This document shows, piece by piece, positions 48,974 through 57,772 of a stretch of DNA of 64,000 nt. Both the position numbers and the translations under genes were made by a program. A model generated the notes under the pieces. That model was not told where the DNA came from. It did no database searches and saw only the letters and a list, made by a program, of their open reading frames with translations. Position 1 is the stretch's first letter, and each line of letters opens with the position of its first letter. The stretch spans positions 1-64,000 of the forward strand of contig JALSTH010000116.1 of the NCBI GenBank assembly GCA_026983835.1, read 5' to 3'. The stretch comes from Candidatus Zixiibacteriota bacterium (GTDB lineage Bacteria > Zixibacteria > MSB-5A5 > UM-FILTER-46-8).

Positions 48974-49528
48974 TTGATTAATACACAGGTCTCCGAAAGA
49001 AGTAAGGATTTTGAGGAAAATATAATAAAGCACATAAAAAGTCTGTTCTTTATGGCTTATAAGTTAACTGATGATAAATGCAAGGCGGAGGATCTAACTC
49101 AGGATACTATTTTCAGGGCTTTGAAATACTTCGATAAATTTGAACCGGGGACTAATCCTCGTGCCTGGCTTTCAAGGATAATGATGAATATTTTCATAAA
49201 TAATTATCATCGACGGAAAAGGGAAATCAGATGGGATTATGAAAATAATCCCCAATCCGATTACTTGGAAGTGAAAACCATAGGAGAGAGGCAACAATTA
49301 TTTCCGAGAAACGGATCAATAGTTGATTCGATCAATGATAAATTAAAAAGTGCGCTTAATAAACTTCCTAAAAAATACCGTAAGGCTATAGTACTTTTCG
49401 ATTTATCCGGACACACATATAAAGAGACGGCGGATATATTGGGTTGTGCCATAGGAACCGTAAAATCGAGACTTTTCAGAGGCAGACAAAAGCTGAGAGG
49501 ATTATTGAGGGATTATTCGGAGCGGTGA
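48974..49528 (+). CDS. ECF-type RNA polymerase sigma factor
   Basis: AEDLTQDTIFRALKYFDKFEPGTNPRAWLSRIMMNIFINNYHRRKRE and KYRKAIVLFDLSGHTYKETADILGCAIGTVKSRLFRGRQKLR. Confidence 0.92.
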   Translation: MINTQVSERSKDFEENIIKHIKSLFFMAYKLTDDKCKAEDLTQDTIFRALKYFDKFEPGTNPRAWLSRIMMNIFINNYHRRKREIRWDYENNPQSDYLEVKTIGERQQLFPRNGSIVDSINDKLKSALNKLPKKYRKAIVLFDLSGHTYKETADILGCAIGTVKSRLFRGRQKLRGLLRDYSER

Positions 49529-49626
49529 GATAATTTCTGCATACAAATCAATAGCGGGATTTAATAGCCATATCGGTTGATTGATGAATTCGATTCAAGG
49601 ATAGCAAATCATGAGGTCTTCTTATG

Positions 49627-51330
49627 TTATTTTAACAAGGTCATCCGAAATGTCTTGCTTACAGTTTTACCGCTGATTCTATAAAAATAAATTCCTGTAG
49701 GAACAACGATACCGTCATTATCAGCGCCCCTCCAGATAAATTCGCCGCTACCTCTAATTGGAGTAGATAAAATAAGTCTCCCCGATATATCGTATATCCG
49801 AAGATTCGAGGGCGACTCCACATTATTATAACGAATGACAGTTGAATTATTAAACGGATTTGGATAATTTGCCGACAATGTATTGCTTTCCGGTAATATG
49901 GAACCGTCCGCATAACCATCCGAAACCCCTTCCGAATGAATCCATTCGGTCAGTTGCCAATCACCCGCACCTTGCGAAGTCCCAACGCTCTTTTCAAAAT
50001 GGATTACCGCCGAATCCAGAACCGTGTATGGATAATTCCCGGTATAGGCGATATAGGAATATTCGCCGGCAGGCGCATAAGCAGGGACATTTTGAACTAT
50101 ATTTTGCTGTGATATCGTTTGGCCCGGATTTAAGGCTACATTATGATAAATCTCCAGCGGACCATAAGGACTTCCATCGGGAAGGTTAAGCATTATCCAT
50201 ACATCCTTGTTTTGCGCATAATTAGTATTATTCCGCAAAATCCCCGTATAACGGAAGGACCCTCCATCGGAAGGGATAATAATCGGGATAGTTTCAGCAA
50301 TCATATAGATCAATGTTGGTGAAGTCGGATTATTCTCCATATCAATGGTCATACTATCTGCGGTAGTATTGCCGACCCCATCCGAAGCGGTAACCACAAA
50401 CCAATAGTTCCCGTCGGGAAAATCGGTCGTTTTCAGTCCACAGGGAGCATCATCGGATTCAACGACACCATCCCCATCGGTGTTGGTAACAATAAAATAG
50501 AAATCCCGATAATCATAATCACCGCGGGTATTACATACTGCATCATCCCGATAAATCACATCTATATTATCCTCCCAATATAGCCTATCGGAAAACTTAA
50601 ACGACAGTATCGGTCCGAAACTCAGCATATCGTTATGGACTGTGTATTCAATTTTATGAGGATTTACACGCCAATAATCGCTCCCCACAAGGTCATCGAT
50701 CTTGGCGATAACATCCACCGTACCCTGTATAGAACCTCCGGGATTGAAATAATAAGAAGTGTTATTATTATCACTTATCGCAAAACGGTAGCTGTTGTAA
50801 GCATTATAAAACACCGGCGGTGCGGTATCGTTGAAAACATCCAGAGAATCATAAGGATTGCCCACGAAAAGCCAGTCGGAGGTCCAGGTCCAACCACCCC
50901 CTCTGATACAGGCGAAATGCAAGTGATGGAAATTATAAATAGGCCATTCCACCAATCGCCCCAGATATTGCCCCTGCGCAACATAGTCACCTTCATTAAC
51001 CGCTATGCTCGATTGTTCGAGATGCGCATACAACCAACCATTACAGCTATCCGGACCGTCGGTATCTCCTATAGCAACCCTCCAATGCCATTCACCGCTG
51101 GTGGTTAATACCGCCTTGACAAATCCGGGGCGGACTGCGAATACCGAATCACCGGGATTGCCGAAAATATCTATTCCGGGATGAAGATATGGGTCCCAAG
51201 AGTAATTTTGATATTCACCCCAATAATTTCCAAGTGCGTGGGGCTGATTGATAGGCTCGACGGGCCAAAAGATAGCAAATACAAATTGAGGCCAGAGGAG
51301 AACAAGGAAAGTTATCACAAATTTACGCAT
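49627..51330 (-). CDS. Secreted M23-type peptidase-like protein with T9SS-like C-terminal domain
   Basis: HPGIDIFGNPGDSVFAVRPGFVKAV...GWLYAHLEQSSIAVNEGDYVAQGQYLG...HHLHFACIRGG; C-terminus SANYPNPFNNSTVIRY...IYFYRISGKTVSKTFRMTLLK. Confidence 0.85.
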   Translation of the reverse strand: MRKFVITFLVLLWPQFVFAIFWPVEPINQPHALGNYWGEYQNYSWDPYLHPGIDIFGNPGDSVFAVRPGFVKAVLTTSGEWHWRVAIGDTDGPDSCNGWLYAHLEQSSIAVNEGDYVAQGQYLGRLVEWPIYNFHHLHFACIRGGGWTWTSDWLFVGNPYDSLDVFNDTAPPVFYNAYNSYRFAISDNNNTSYYFNPGGSIQGTVDVIAKIDDLVGSDYWRVNPHKIEYTVHNDMLSFGPILSFKFSDRLYWEDNIDVIYRDDAVCNTRGDYDYRDFYFIVTNTDGDGVVESDDAPCGLKTTDFPDGNYWFVVTASDGVGNTTADSMTIDMENNPTSPTLIYMIAETIPIIIPSDGGSFRYTGILRNNTNYAQNKDVWIMLNLPDGSPYGPLEIYHNVALNPGQTISQQNIVQNVPAYAPAGEYSYIAYTGNYPYTVLDSAVIHFEKSVGTSQGAGDWQLTEWIHSEGVSDGYADGSILPESNTLSANYPNPFNNSTVIRYNNVESPSNLRIYDISGRLILSTPIRGSGEFIWRGADNDGIVVPTGIYFYRISGKTVSKTFRMTLLK

Positions 51331-51596
51331 AATAAAGCCTCACAAAATAAGGGAAACTGTTTTTTTGGTTGACGAGCGCAAAACGATTTATGGACAGGAA
51401 GATATTAATCTGCCTTTTTTAATAATAATAAATAATGTGAAATTGTCAATAAAAGATATTGCTGAAACCGGTAAGCGGATCGATAATGATATTTTATTGT
51501 TGAAGAATTAGATGGATTTTCGTATTTTAAGAAAATTAATGTAATGTAGTGCGATAATTTGATTTGGATTTTAACGACCCTTTTGGAGGCTCATAT

Positions 51597-52202
51597 ATGA
51601 TTACCAAAACACTAAAGCATTCCGCTTTCATTCTGCTGTTAGGTTTGCTCACTTTTGAATTCACACCTTCGGCTAACGCTCGCATCCCCGAAGGATGGAG
51701 ACCGGGGGCGAAAATAAAAAATTACGAAGTAGGTATCGATACCACTATAACCCATAGTGGAAAAGCAAGCGGGTACATAACAAACAAAGTACCCGACCCC
51801 AAAGGATTCGGCACACTATTTCAGAAAATAAGGTCCATTAACTATCGGGGCAAAAGGGTACGACTGACGGCATATATTAAGACTAAGAATGTTGCTAAAT
51901 GGGCGAGTATGTGGATGCGTGTGGATGGGTTGGGAAATAAACAGCTTAGTTTCGATAATATGAGGAACAGACCTATAAAAGGGACTACGGATTGGACCAA
52001 GTATCAGATTGTTTTGGATGTTGCCGATGAAAGCTACAACATTTCTTTTGGTTTGTTGCTTGATGGTGAAGGGAAAATTTGGGGGGATGATTTCCAATTG
52101 GAAGTAGTCGGCAGGGATGTTCCGTCAACCGCAATGATAACCGCATCGCGAAATCTAAAACAATTACCCAAAGAACCTGTCAATACCGGATTTGAGAAAT
52201 AG
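51597..52202 (+). CDS. Exported hypothetical (carbohydrate-binding-like beta-sandwich)
   Basis: ATG 51597 with SD GGAGG; signal peptide; SGKASGYITNKV...GKRVRLTAYIKTKNVAKWASMWMRVDG. Confidence 0.65.
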   Translation: MITKTLKHSAFILLLGLLTFEFTPSANARIPEGWRPGAKIKNYEVGIDTTITHSGKASGYITNKVPDPKGFGTLFQKIRSINYRGKRVRLTAYIKTKNVAKWASMWMRVDGLGNKQLSFDNMRNRPIKGTTDWTKYQIVLDVADESYNISFGLLLDGEGKIWGDDFQLEVVGRDVPSTAMITASRNLKQLPKEPVNTGFEK

Positions 52203-52213
52203 CGCGCTTACCG

Positions 52214-53167
52214 TCATTTTCCGATTTTATCGTAATACTTCAGACCCCAAGCTATTAAAGGAAGGATTATTTCAAAATGACTCGTTATCGTGTAGCGGTT
52301 GCCTCCGCCGGATGTCGGACGGTTAACCACATTTGTTACCGGGCGATAATGCTGAATCATATCAATATTAGCCGCGGAGAAGTTATCAATTTTTCCATAT
52401 AAGTTTCTCGACAAATTCAAAGCCTTTAGAAAAACCTCAGGCAGAATTACCGCCGACCCCAAATTAATGACCACTCCACCGTCGTCCAAGTTTCGGCAAC
52501 TCTCCACAAGCGTATAGAAATCATTACCGCTGAGCTTTCCCCATTTACCCGCTTCAAAGGAAGGATGCTGATGTATGGTATCCGCTCCTATTGCGATATG
52601 AACCGTAATCGGTATTCTATTTTTAACCGCAGCAACAACAACAGAAATGTCAAGGAAGCGAGGATTATCGTTGAGAATCGCACTCCCGATCGTCTCCCCC
52701 AATCCCACCTCATCAGAAGCAGCGGAAACCGCTGAATTTAAATATTGAGGAGTCTCTTCAACCATTCCAAACATCCCCATCGAGAGCGTTTCCGCAACAT
52801 TCTCGGAACTCCGTCCATAAAAAGCAAATTCATAATCATGGATTAACACCGCCCCATTTACACCCAAATGGGTAATAAACCCATTTTCAATCAGATCAAC
52901 AATAATCGGCGCAAGACCCACCTTAAGGGAATGCGCTCCCATTAATAATATCCGAGCCTTACCCTTAACCTTAGCGAGGTGTATATCTTCAAGCAATCCT
53001 TTGAACTCGGAAGCCTTTAAGAACTCGGGCAAACCGTCGAGGAAGTCACCTACTCTCCAATCAAGGGAAGGGATTTTAGCGAATGATCCCACTTCCGATT
53101 TCGTAGGGCGATCGTCAATCGAATAAGTCTTAACCCTACTAAAATTCATCTTTCGTTTCTTTTTCAT
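52214..53167 (-). CDS. Conserved hypothetical, possibly deoxyhypusine-synthase-like Rossmann fold
   Basis: ILLMGAHSLKVGLAPIIVDLIENGFITHLGVNGAVLIHDYE; start at ATG 53167 (MKKKRKMNF). Confidence 0.6.
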   Translation of the reverse strand: MKKKRKMNFSRVKTYSIDDRPTKSEVGSFAKIPSLDWRVGDFLDGLPEFLKASEFKGLLEDIHLAKVKGKARILLMGAHSLKVGLAPIIVDLIENGFITHLGVNGAVLIHDYEFAFYGRSSENVAETLSMGMFGMVEETPQYLNSAVSAASDEVGLGETIGSAILNDNPRFLDISVVVAAVKNRIPITVHIAIGADTIHQHPSFEAGKWGKLSGNDFYTLVESCRNLDDGGVVINLGSAVILPEVFLKALNLSRNLYGKIDNFSAANIDMIQHYRPVTNVVNRPTSGGGNRYTITSHFEIILPLIAWGLKYYDKIGK

Positions 53168-53168
53168 A

Positions 53169-54047
53169 TCATTTTTTCGCCAAGCGATACCATACAAGTT
53201 CGGTGGTTATCGAACCTATAAAAACCTTACTTTTCATCATCACCGGCATTTTGTATTTGTCATCTGTAACCCAAATCAGCAACCGTCCCTTATTTTCGAA
53301 AATCGATGCAGTTCGCAAAACAGGTTCAATCATCAAACAATTAAAAGTTCCCGCTTTGGTTTTTACGCGTTGTTTACGATGTACCTTAACCTCGATCGGA
53401 TAATTTTTCCTGTCCGTATGATTATTTACAAAAATAGGTTTGTCCACTTCCATCTTTAAGGTCCGCGCATAATAGAAAGCCGACAGCATATCCTGAACAA
53501 AGGGATATGTTTTTATAGTATCTTTGCCGGTGATAGCAAGGTGCTTGACTTGATCGAAGTTTGTTGTCTTGTCGGCTTTGAATTTCCCCTCGCGAATATG
53601 TTTTTCGAACCGCCGCGTAAAAATCCCGGCGGTATCAACAAAACTTTCAACTTTGTCATTGACTCTGAAAAACAAGGAGAAAAACCTGCTCGATTTGGCA
53701 GTGGAAACAATATGATAAGTCGGGTACCCCCCGCAATCGGCAACCCTATCGACCTCCATTACTGCGCTACCTGCCTTAATGGGACCATAACGGACCGTAA
53801 ACTCAAACCTTTCACCGACTCCCCAAGATTCATTCTTTATATGGCGGGACCACCATTTTGGGGAATTATAAAGTGTATCCACCGAATTTAAATCGACACC
53901 GGAGCTGTCAACAATAGTAGCAGTCGAATCATCGGGGAAAATATCCTTATCCTCCGGAGTGATAATATCCTTTCCGGAATATGAAACCTGTGAACATAAA
54001 GTAAATAACAGGAAAAATAAAAGGGAACGAATACATTTATTAGCCAT
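53169..54047 (-). CDS. DUF3108-domain exported protein
   Basis: GERFEFTVRYGPIKAGSAVMEVDRV...YHIVSTAKSSRFFSLFFRVNDKVESFVD. Confidence 0.8.
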   Translation of the reverse strand: MANKCIRSLLFFLLFTLCSQVSYSGKDIITPEDKDIFPDDSTATIVDSSGVDLNSVDTLYNSPKWWSRHIKNESWGVGERFEFTVRYGPIKAGSAVMEVDRVADCGGYPTYHIVSTAKSSRFFSLFFRVNDKVESFVDTAGIFTRRFEKHIREGKFKADKTTNFDQVKHLAITGKDTIKTYPFVQDMLSAFYYARTLKMEVDKPIFVNNHTDRKNYPIEVKVHRKQRVKTKAGTFNCLMIEPVLRTASIFENKGRLLIWVTDDKYKMPVMMKSKVFIGSITTELVWYRLAKK

Positions 54048-54535
54048 TATTGAGGTTTTTTGCTCAATTCAATAATTTTGGGGAGTATCTTTCTTATGAT
54101 TTCATCCAATTCGAGAAAAACCCGCGAATATACCTGAAGCGATTCCCCAATCGGATCGTCAACCGTTTCCATATTCATATCATTGGGTCTTTTAGGAAAA
54201 CCTTTCAATAGAAATACTTTCTCATCCGCCGATGGGAATTGTTTTAGTTTGTCATAATGCTCCGAAGACATTGCGAGGATCAGGTCAGAGGAATTTATCA
54301 TCTCCTCCGAAACTTGGCGTGAAATATGTGATGTCAGATCGATTCCCCAATCACGGCTCACTATAACAGCATTCCTTGCCGCCGGATAACCTTCCTCCGC
54401 GGATATGCCAGCCGATGATACTTCGATATTGTCAATCCCCCTATCCTCAAGTATTTTCCTTAAAATCCCTTCAGCCATTGGCGAACGGCAGGTATTGCCG
54501 GTGCAAACAAAGAGCACCCTGAATTTATCCTTCAA
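54047..54535 (-). CDS. Low-molecular-weight protein (tyrosine/arginine) phosphatase
   Basis: VLFVCTGNTCRSPMAEGIL (CX5R P-loop); VDDPIGESLQVY. Confidence 0.93.
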   Translation of the reverse strand: MKDKFRVLFVCTGNTCRSPMAEGILRKILEDRGIDNIEVSSAGISAEEGYPAARNAVIVSRDWGIDLTSHISRQVSEEMINSSDLILAMSSEHYDKLKQFPSADEKVFLLKGFPKRPNDMNMETVDDPIGESLQVYSRVFLELDEIIRKILPKIIELSKKPQ

Positions 54536-55226
54536 GTTCCATAACCTCTTGCTTAATTCCCTTTTCCGCCAAAACCTCTTTTATTTTTTTTATCGGTATA
54601 ACTCCCTTGCGCAACACAATCAATTTGTCATTCTCCATCGAAACAACGGTTGAGGGTTTATTATAAGAAAAGGATGTTTTTTTTGATCCAACAATTAATA
54701 ATTCCGCATTCGGAAAAATCTCCCTTACCTCCTGCGATGTAGTGCAGGGAGGCCTGTCGGTTATATTCGCACTGGTTGCCGTAAGTAATTTACCTGTGCG
54801 TTCCAATAAATCATTAACTAAATCCGAGCCGCTCTTACGAAAACCTATTCTCCGATTATAACAGACAGGCAATTCAACCATTTCATCGGAAACATCAAAG
54901 ACCAAAAGCAGAGGTCCCGGCAAAAATGCTTCCTCGAGAATATTCAATATCGGTAATGGAGCTTTGGAAAACTGTTGTAGATTAATACCCTTAGGAATAA
55001 AAATCGGAATAGGGCTTTCTTTCGGCTTATGCTTCAATCTCCTAACTTTATCTACGGCATAGGTTGAAGAAGCATCCGCAACCAACCCATAAACGGTCTC
55101 CGTCGGAACTGCGGCTACTTTTCCCCGCAATATGTGATCTGATAATTTCTCCAATATCCGTTCCAATCGACAAACCCCGCGTTGGGTGATGGGATCTTCC
55201 ACCTCCTTTATATTATTGGGAATCAT
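54525..55226 (-). CDS. Threonylcarbamoyl-AMP synthase (Sua5/YrdC/YwlC)
   Basis: GKVAAVPTETVYGLVADASSTYAVDKVRRLKHKPKESPIPIFI; ATSANITDRPP. Confidence 0.92.
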   Translation of the reverse strand: MIPNNIKEVEDPITQRGVCRLERILEKLSDHILRGKVAAVPTETVYGLVADASSTYAVDKVRRLKHKPKESPIPIFIPKGINLQQFSKAPLPILNILEEAFLPGPLLLVFDVSDEMVELPVCYNRRIGFRKSGSDLVNDLLERTGKLLTATSANITDRPPCTTSQEVREIFPNAELLIVGSKKTSFSYNKPSTVVSMENDKLIVLRKGVIPIKKIKEVLAEKGIKQEVMELEG

Positions 55227-55726
55227 TATTCTTCAAGGCGGACTTTCACCAACCAAACATCCGTATAGCCAAGATCCCGTACCTGTCCCAAAAACCTTTC
55301 CCCTTCTTCCATAGTTTCGAAATCGCCGATTCTCACTTTATAATATGGGGCATCGAAATCCATGTGGACAGTTTCCTCGAATTTAGTAGTAGCCTCATCT
55401 CTTACCCGCTCCGCCTCCTGCAAAAATCGGGAGGTGAATATCTGGACGCGATAAACGAATTTTACGGTATCGGCAGGCGATTCTATCGAATCGGATCTCA
55501 ATTTATACCTATCCAATCCGGAGACAAGACTATCGCTCTCCGCCGATAAAGGGGAAGGGACCACATCGCTATCCCCCTCGAATCCCATCGGATTAAACCC
55601 CTTCTCCGCTCGTGTTCGCTTATCCTTCTGTGAACCTTCCTCATAATAGGGCGATATCCCCGCACAGGATATAAACAAAAGAATTATCAGCGGGATAAAT
55701 ATATATGATGTTTTGGAGCGAATCAT
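55226..55726 (-). CDS. SPOR-domain lipoprotein
   Basis: Signal IILLFISCAG; FVYRVQIFTSRFLQEAERVRDEA...YYKVRIGDFETMEEGERFLGQVRDLGYTDVWLVK. Confidence 0.85.
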   Translation of the reverse strand: MIRSKTSYIFIPLIILLFISCAGISPYYEEGSQKDKRTRAEKGFNPMGFEGDSDVVPSPLSAESDSLVSGLDRYKLRSDSIESPADTVKFVYRVQIFTSRFLQEAERVRDEATTKFEETVHMDFDAPYYKVRIGDFETMEEGERFLGQVRDLGYTDVWLVKVRLEE

Positions 55727-55734
55727 TTCACCGC

Positions 55735-56823
55735 CTACAAATATTCCTTCAAATCCTCATTCTCGGAAATCCGCTTCACCAAATCCTTTATTTCCGAAGC
55801 CCTTGTTTTGTGGGCGACCATTACAATCCCGTTAGTTCTGACAATAATTAAATCCGAAACACCAAAAGTCGTTATTATCCCATCCTCTTCATCGTTTACT
55901 ACCGTGGTTTCAAATGTGTCGGTCAATAGTGCCCTTCCGACAGCGACATTGTTATGTTTATCTTTCTCCTTGAACCTCTGCAACGCCAACCAAGAGCCTA
56001 CATCATCCCAAATGAAATCGGATTTAATTGTTAAAACATTATCCGCCCTCTCCAAAATTGCGCAATCGATGGAAATGTTTTCCACCTTTTCATACAATTC
56101 TTTTTTCCGCTGTTTCTCGTCGGCTGATCCCAAATATTTCCTGTATTCATCGAGATGACTATTAATGCCCGGAGCATACATTCCCATAGCTTTGAGGATA
56201 GCTTTTACCGTCCAAATAAATATACCTGAGTTCCATAAATGTCTTCGGTCATAATAATATTCCTGAGCTAAAACGCGGGATGGTTTCTCTTTGAATGTGT
56301 TTACACGATAGATATCTATTCCATCGACAGTGTTAAAAATATCGGCAACCTGAATATAACCGTAGCTGGTTTCGGCGCGGGTCGGGACAATTCCAATCGT
56401 TATCAGATAGTCGCCGGTTGTCGCTACTTTAATCGCCGCCTCCAAGGCGCGATTGAGTTTTTCCGCAGGGCGGATTAAATGGTCGCAGGACAGTGTAATC
56501 ATCACCGCATCGGGGTCTATATCATAAATATAAGCGGCGGCATAACCTACCGCTATACAGGTATTTTTACCGAAAGGTTCAAACAAAATGTTTTTATCGG
56601 GGATTTCGGGTATTTGTTTTTTGATTTTCTCCCCGATGCCTTCCCCAGTTACAACAATTATATTTTCATAGGGGATAATCGGTAATATCCGTTCCACCGT
56701 TTCTTGGATCATAGACCTTTCTGAGGTCAAGCGGAGTAATTGTTTAGGCTGACTCGATCTGGAGAGAGGCCAAAACCTCTCTCCCTTCCCACCTGCCAAC
56801 ACCACCGCATAAACATTCTTCAT
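55735..56823 (-). CDS. manC: Mannose-1-phosphate guanylyltransferase
   Basis: MKNVYAVVLAGGKGERFWPLSRSSQPKQLLRL; FKEKPSRVLAQEYY; ATG 56823 with GGAGG SD. Confidence 0.92.
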   Translation of the reverse strand: MKNVYAVVLAGGKGERFWPLSRSSQPKQLLRLTSERSMIQETVERILPIIPYENIIVVTGEGIGEKIKKQIPEIPDKNILFEPFGKNTCIAVGYAAAYIYDIDPDAVMITLSCDHLIRPAEKLNRALEAAIKVATTGDYLITIGIVPTRAETSYGYIQVADIFNTVDGIDIYRVNTFKEKPSRVLAQEYYYDRRHLWNSGIFIWTVKAILKAMGMYAPGINSHLDEYRKYLGSADEKQRKKELYEKVENISIDCAILERADNVLTIKSDFIWDDVGSWLALQRFKEKDKHNNVAVGRALLTDTFETTVVNDEEDGIITTFGVSDLIIVRTNGIVMVAHKTRASEIKDLVKRISENEDLKEYL

Positions 56824-56944
56824 ATAAAAACCTCCAAAATCATCATCAATCAGCAATTATTGAATTTATCACAGCTACTTAATTATGTCAAGGGATTTGC
56901 CTTAAGCTATGTCTATCGCATAACCATATTTATACGCCCGAAAC

Positions 56945-57772
56945 CTATAAACATCCCAAATAAATAGCTATTATTCCCAACGGCATTGCGATTTTCAATA
57001 ACTGGGAAATCAAAGAAGCGTTAAATCGTTTTATAGATTCTATGCAATAGATAATGTAAACAATCAATATGTCCAATCCCAAAATCGCCCATAAATATGT
57101 TTGATTGTAAAATCCCGCAAAATGGACAAGAACGGTAACCACAACAAATAAGACCAAAATCCATAAAACGATTCTTTTAGCATAATGCTTTCCCCTAATA
57201 ATCGGCAATGTTTTCGCCCCCAATGCCTTATCCCCATCATAATCCTCAATATCCTTTACGATCTCCCTGCCCAAATGTAGAATAAAAGCCATCACGGCAG
57301 CTGGAAAAACCTTTCGAAATTCGCCATAGATCGAGCCTCCATACACAAACGCCAAAGATGCCGTAAAAGCAACAATAATATTCCCGCTTATCGGGGTTCG
57401 CTTAAGGTATAGGTTGTAAAAGAGCATACAGGTAATTGCTATAATCCCGATTATGAATGTGCTTTTGCTCAATTGATAACTAATCGCCATTGCAATTAAG
57501 CCCAAAATAACCGCTTCGACTATGGCGGCTTTAACGGATATTATCCCGGAAGGTAGGGGACGATTTGTCCGATTGATTTTATCGATCTCGATGTCCTTAA
57601 TATCGTTAACCACATTGGCAAAACCCGCAAAGGCAAATCCGGCGGTCCCGGCAATTATTCCCGATAATTCATTATATCCCCCTCCGGCTATTAAATAGGA
57701 TACCCAAACCGCTATTGAGGATATAATTCCATTTAATGGCCTCAATATTTTAACTGTTCCATACAGCCTCAA
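56945..57772 (-). CDS. UbiA prenyltransferase, digeranylgeranylglyceryl phosphate synthase-like
   Basis: NDIKDIEIDKINRTNRPLPSG and REIVKDIEDYDGDKALGAKTLPI motifs; probable TTG start at 57772 overlapping the BamA-like stop (TTGA). Confidence 0.8.
   Translation of the reverse strand: MRLYGTVKILRPLNGIISSIAVWVSYLIAGGGYNELSGIIAGTAGFAFAGFANVVNDIKDIEIDKINRTNRPLPSGIISVKAAIVEAVILGLIAMAISYQLSKSTFIIGIIAITCMLFYNLYLKRTPISGNIIVAFTASLAFVYGGSIYGEFRKVFPAAVMAFILHLGREIVKDIEDYDGDKALGAKTLPIIRGKHYAKRIVLWILVLFVVVTVLVHFAGFYNQTYLWAILGLDILIVYIIYCIESIKRFNASLISQLLKIAMPLGIIAIYLGCL

Noticed and set aside
50635-51108. 157-aa plus-strand ORF
   Set aside because: Antisense to the M23-like protease gene; no SD or motif.
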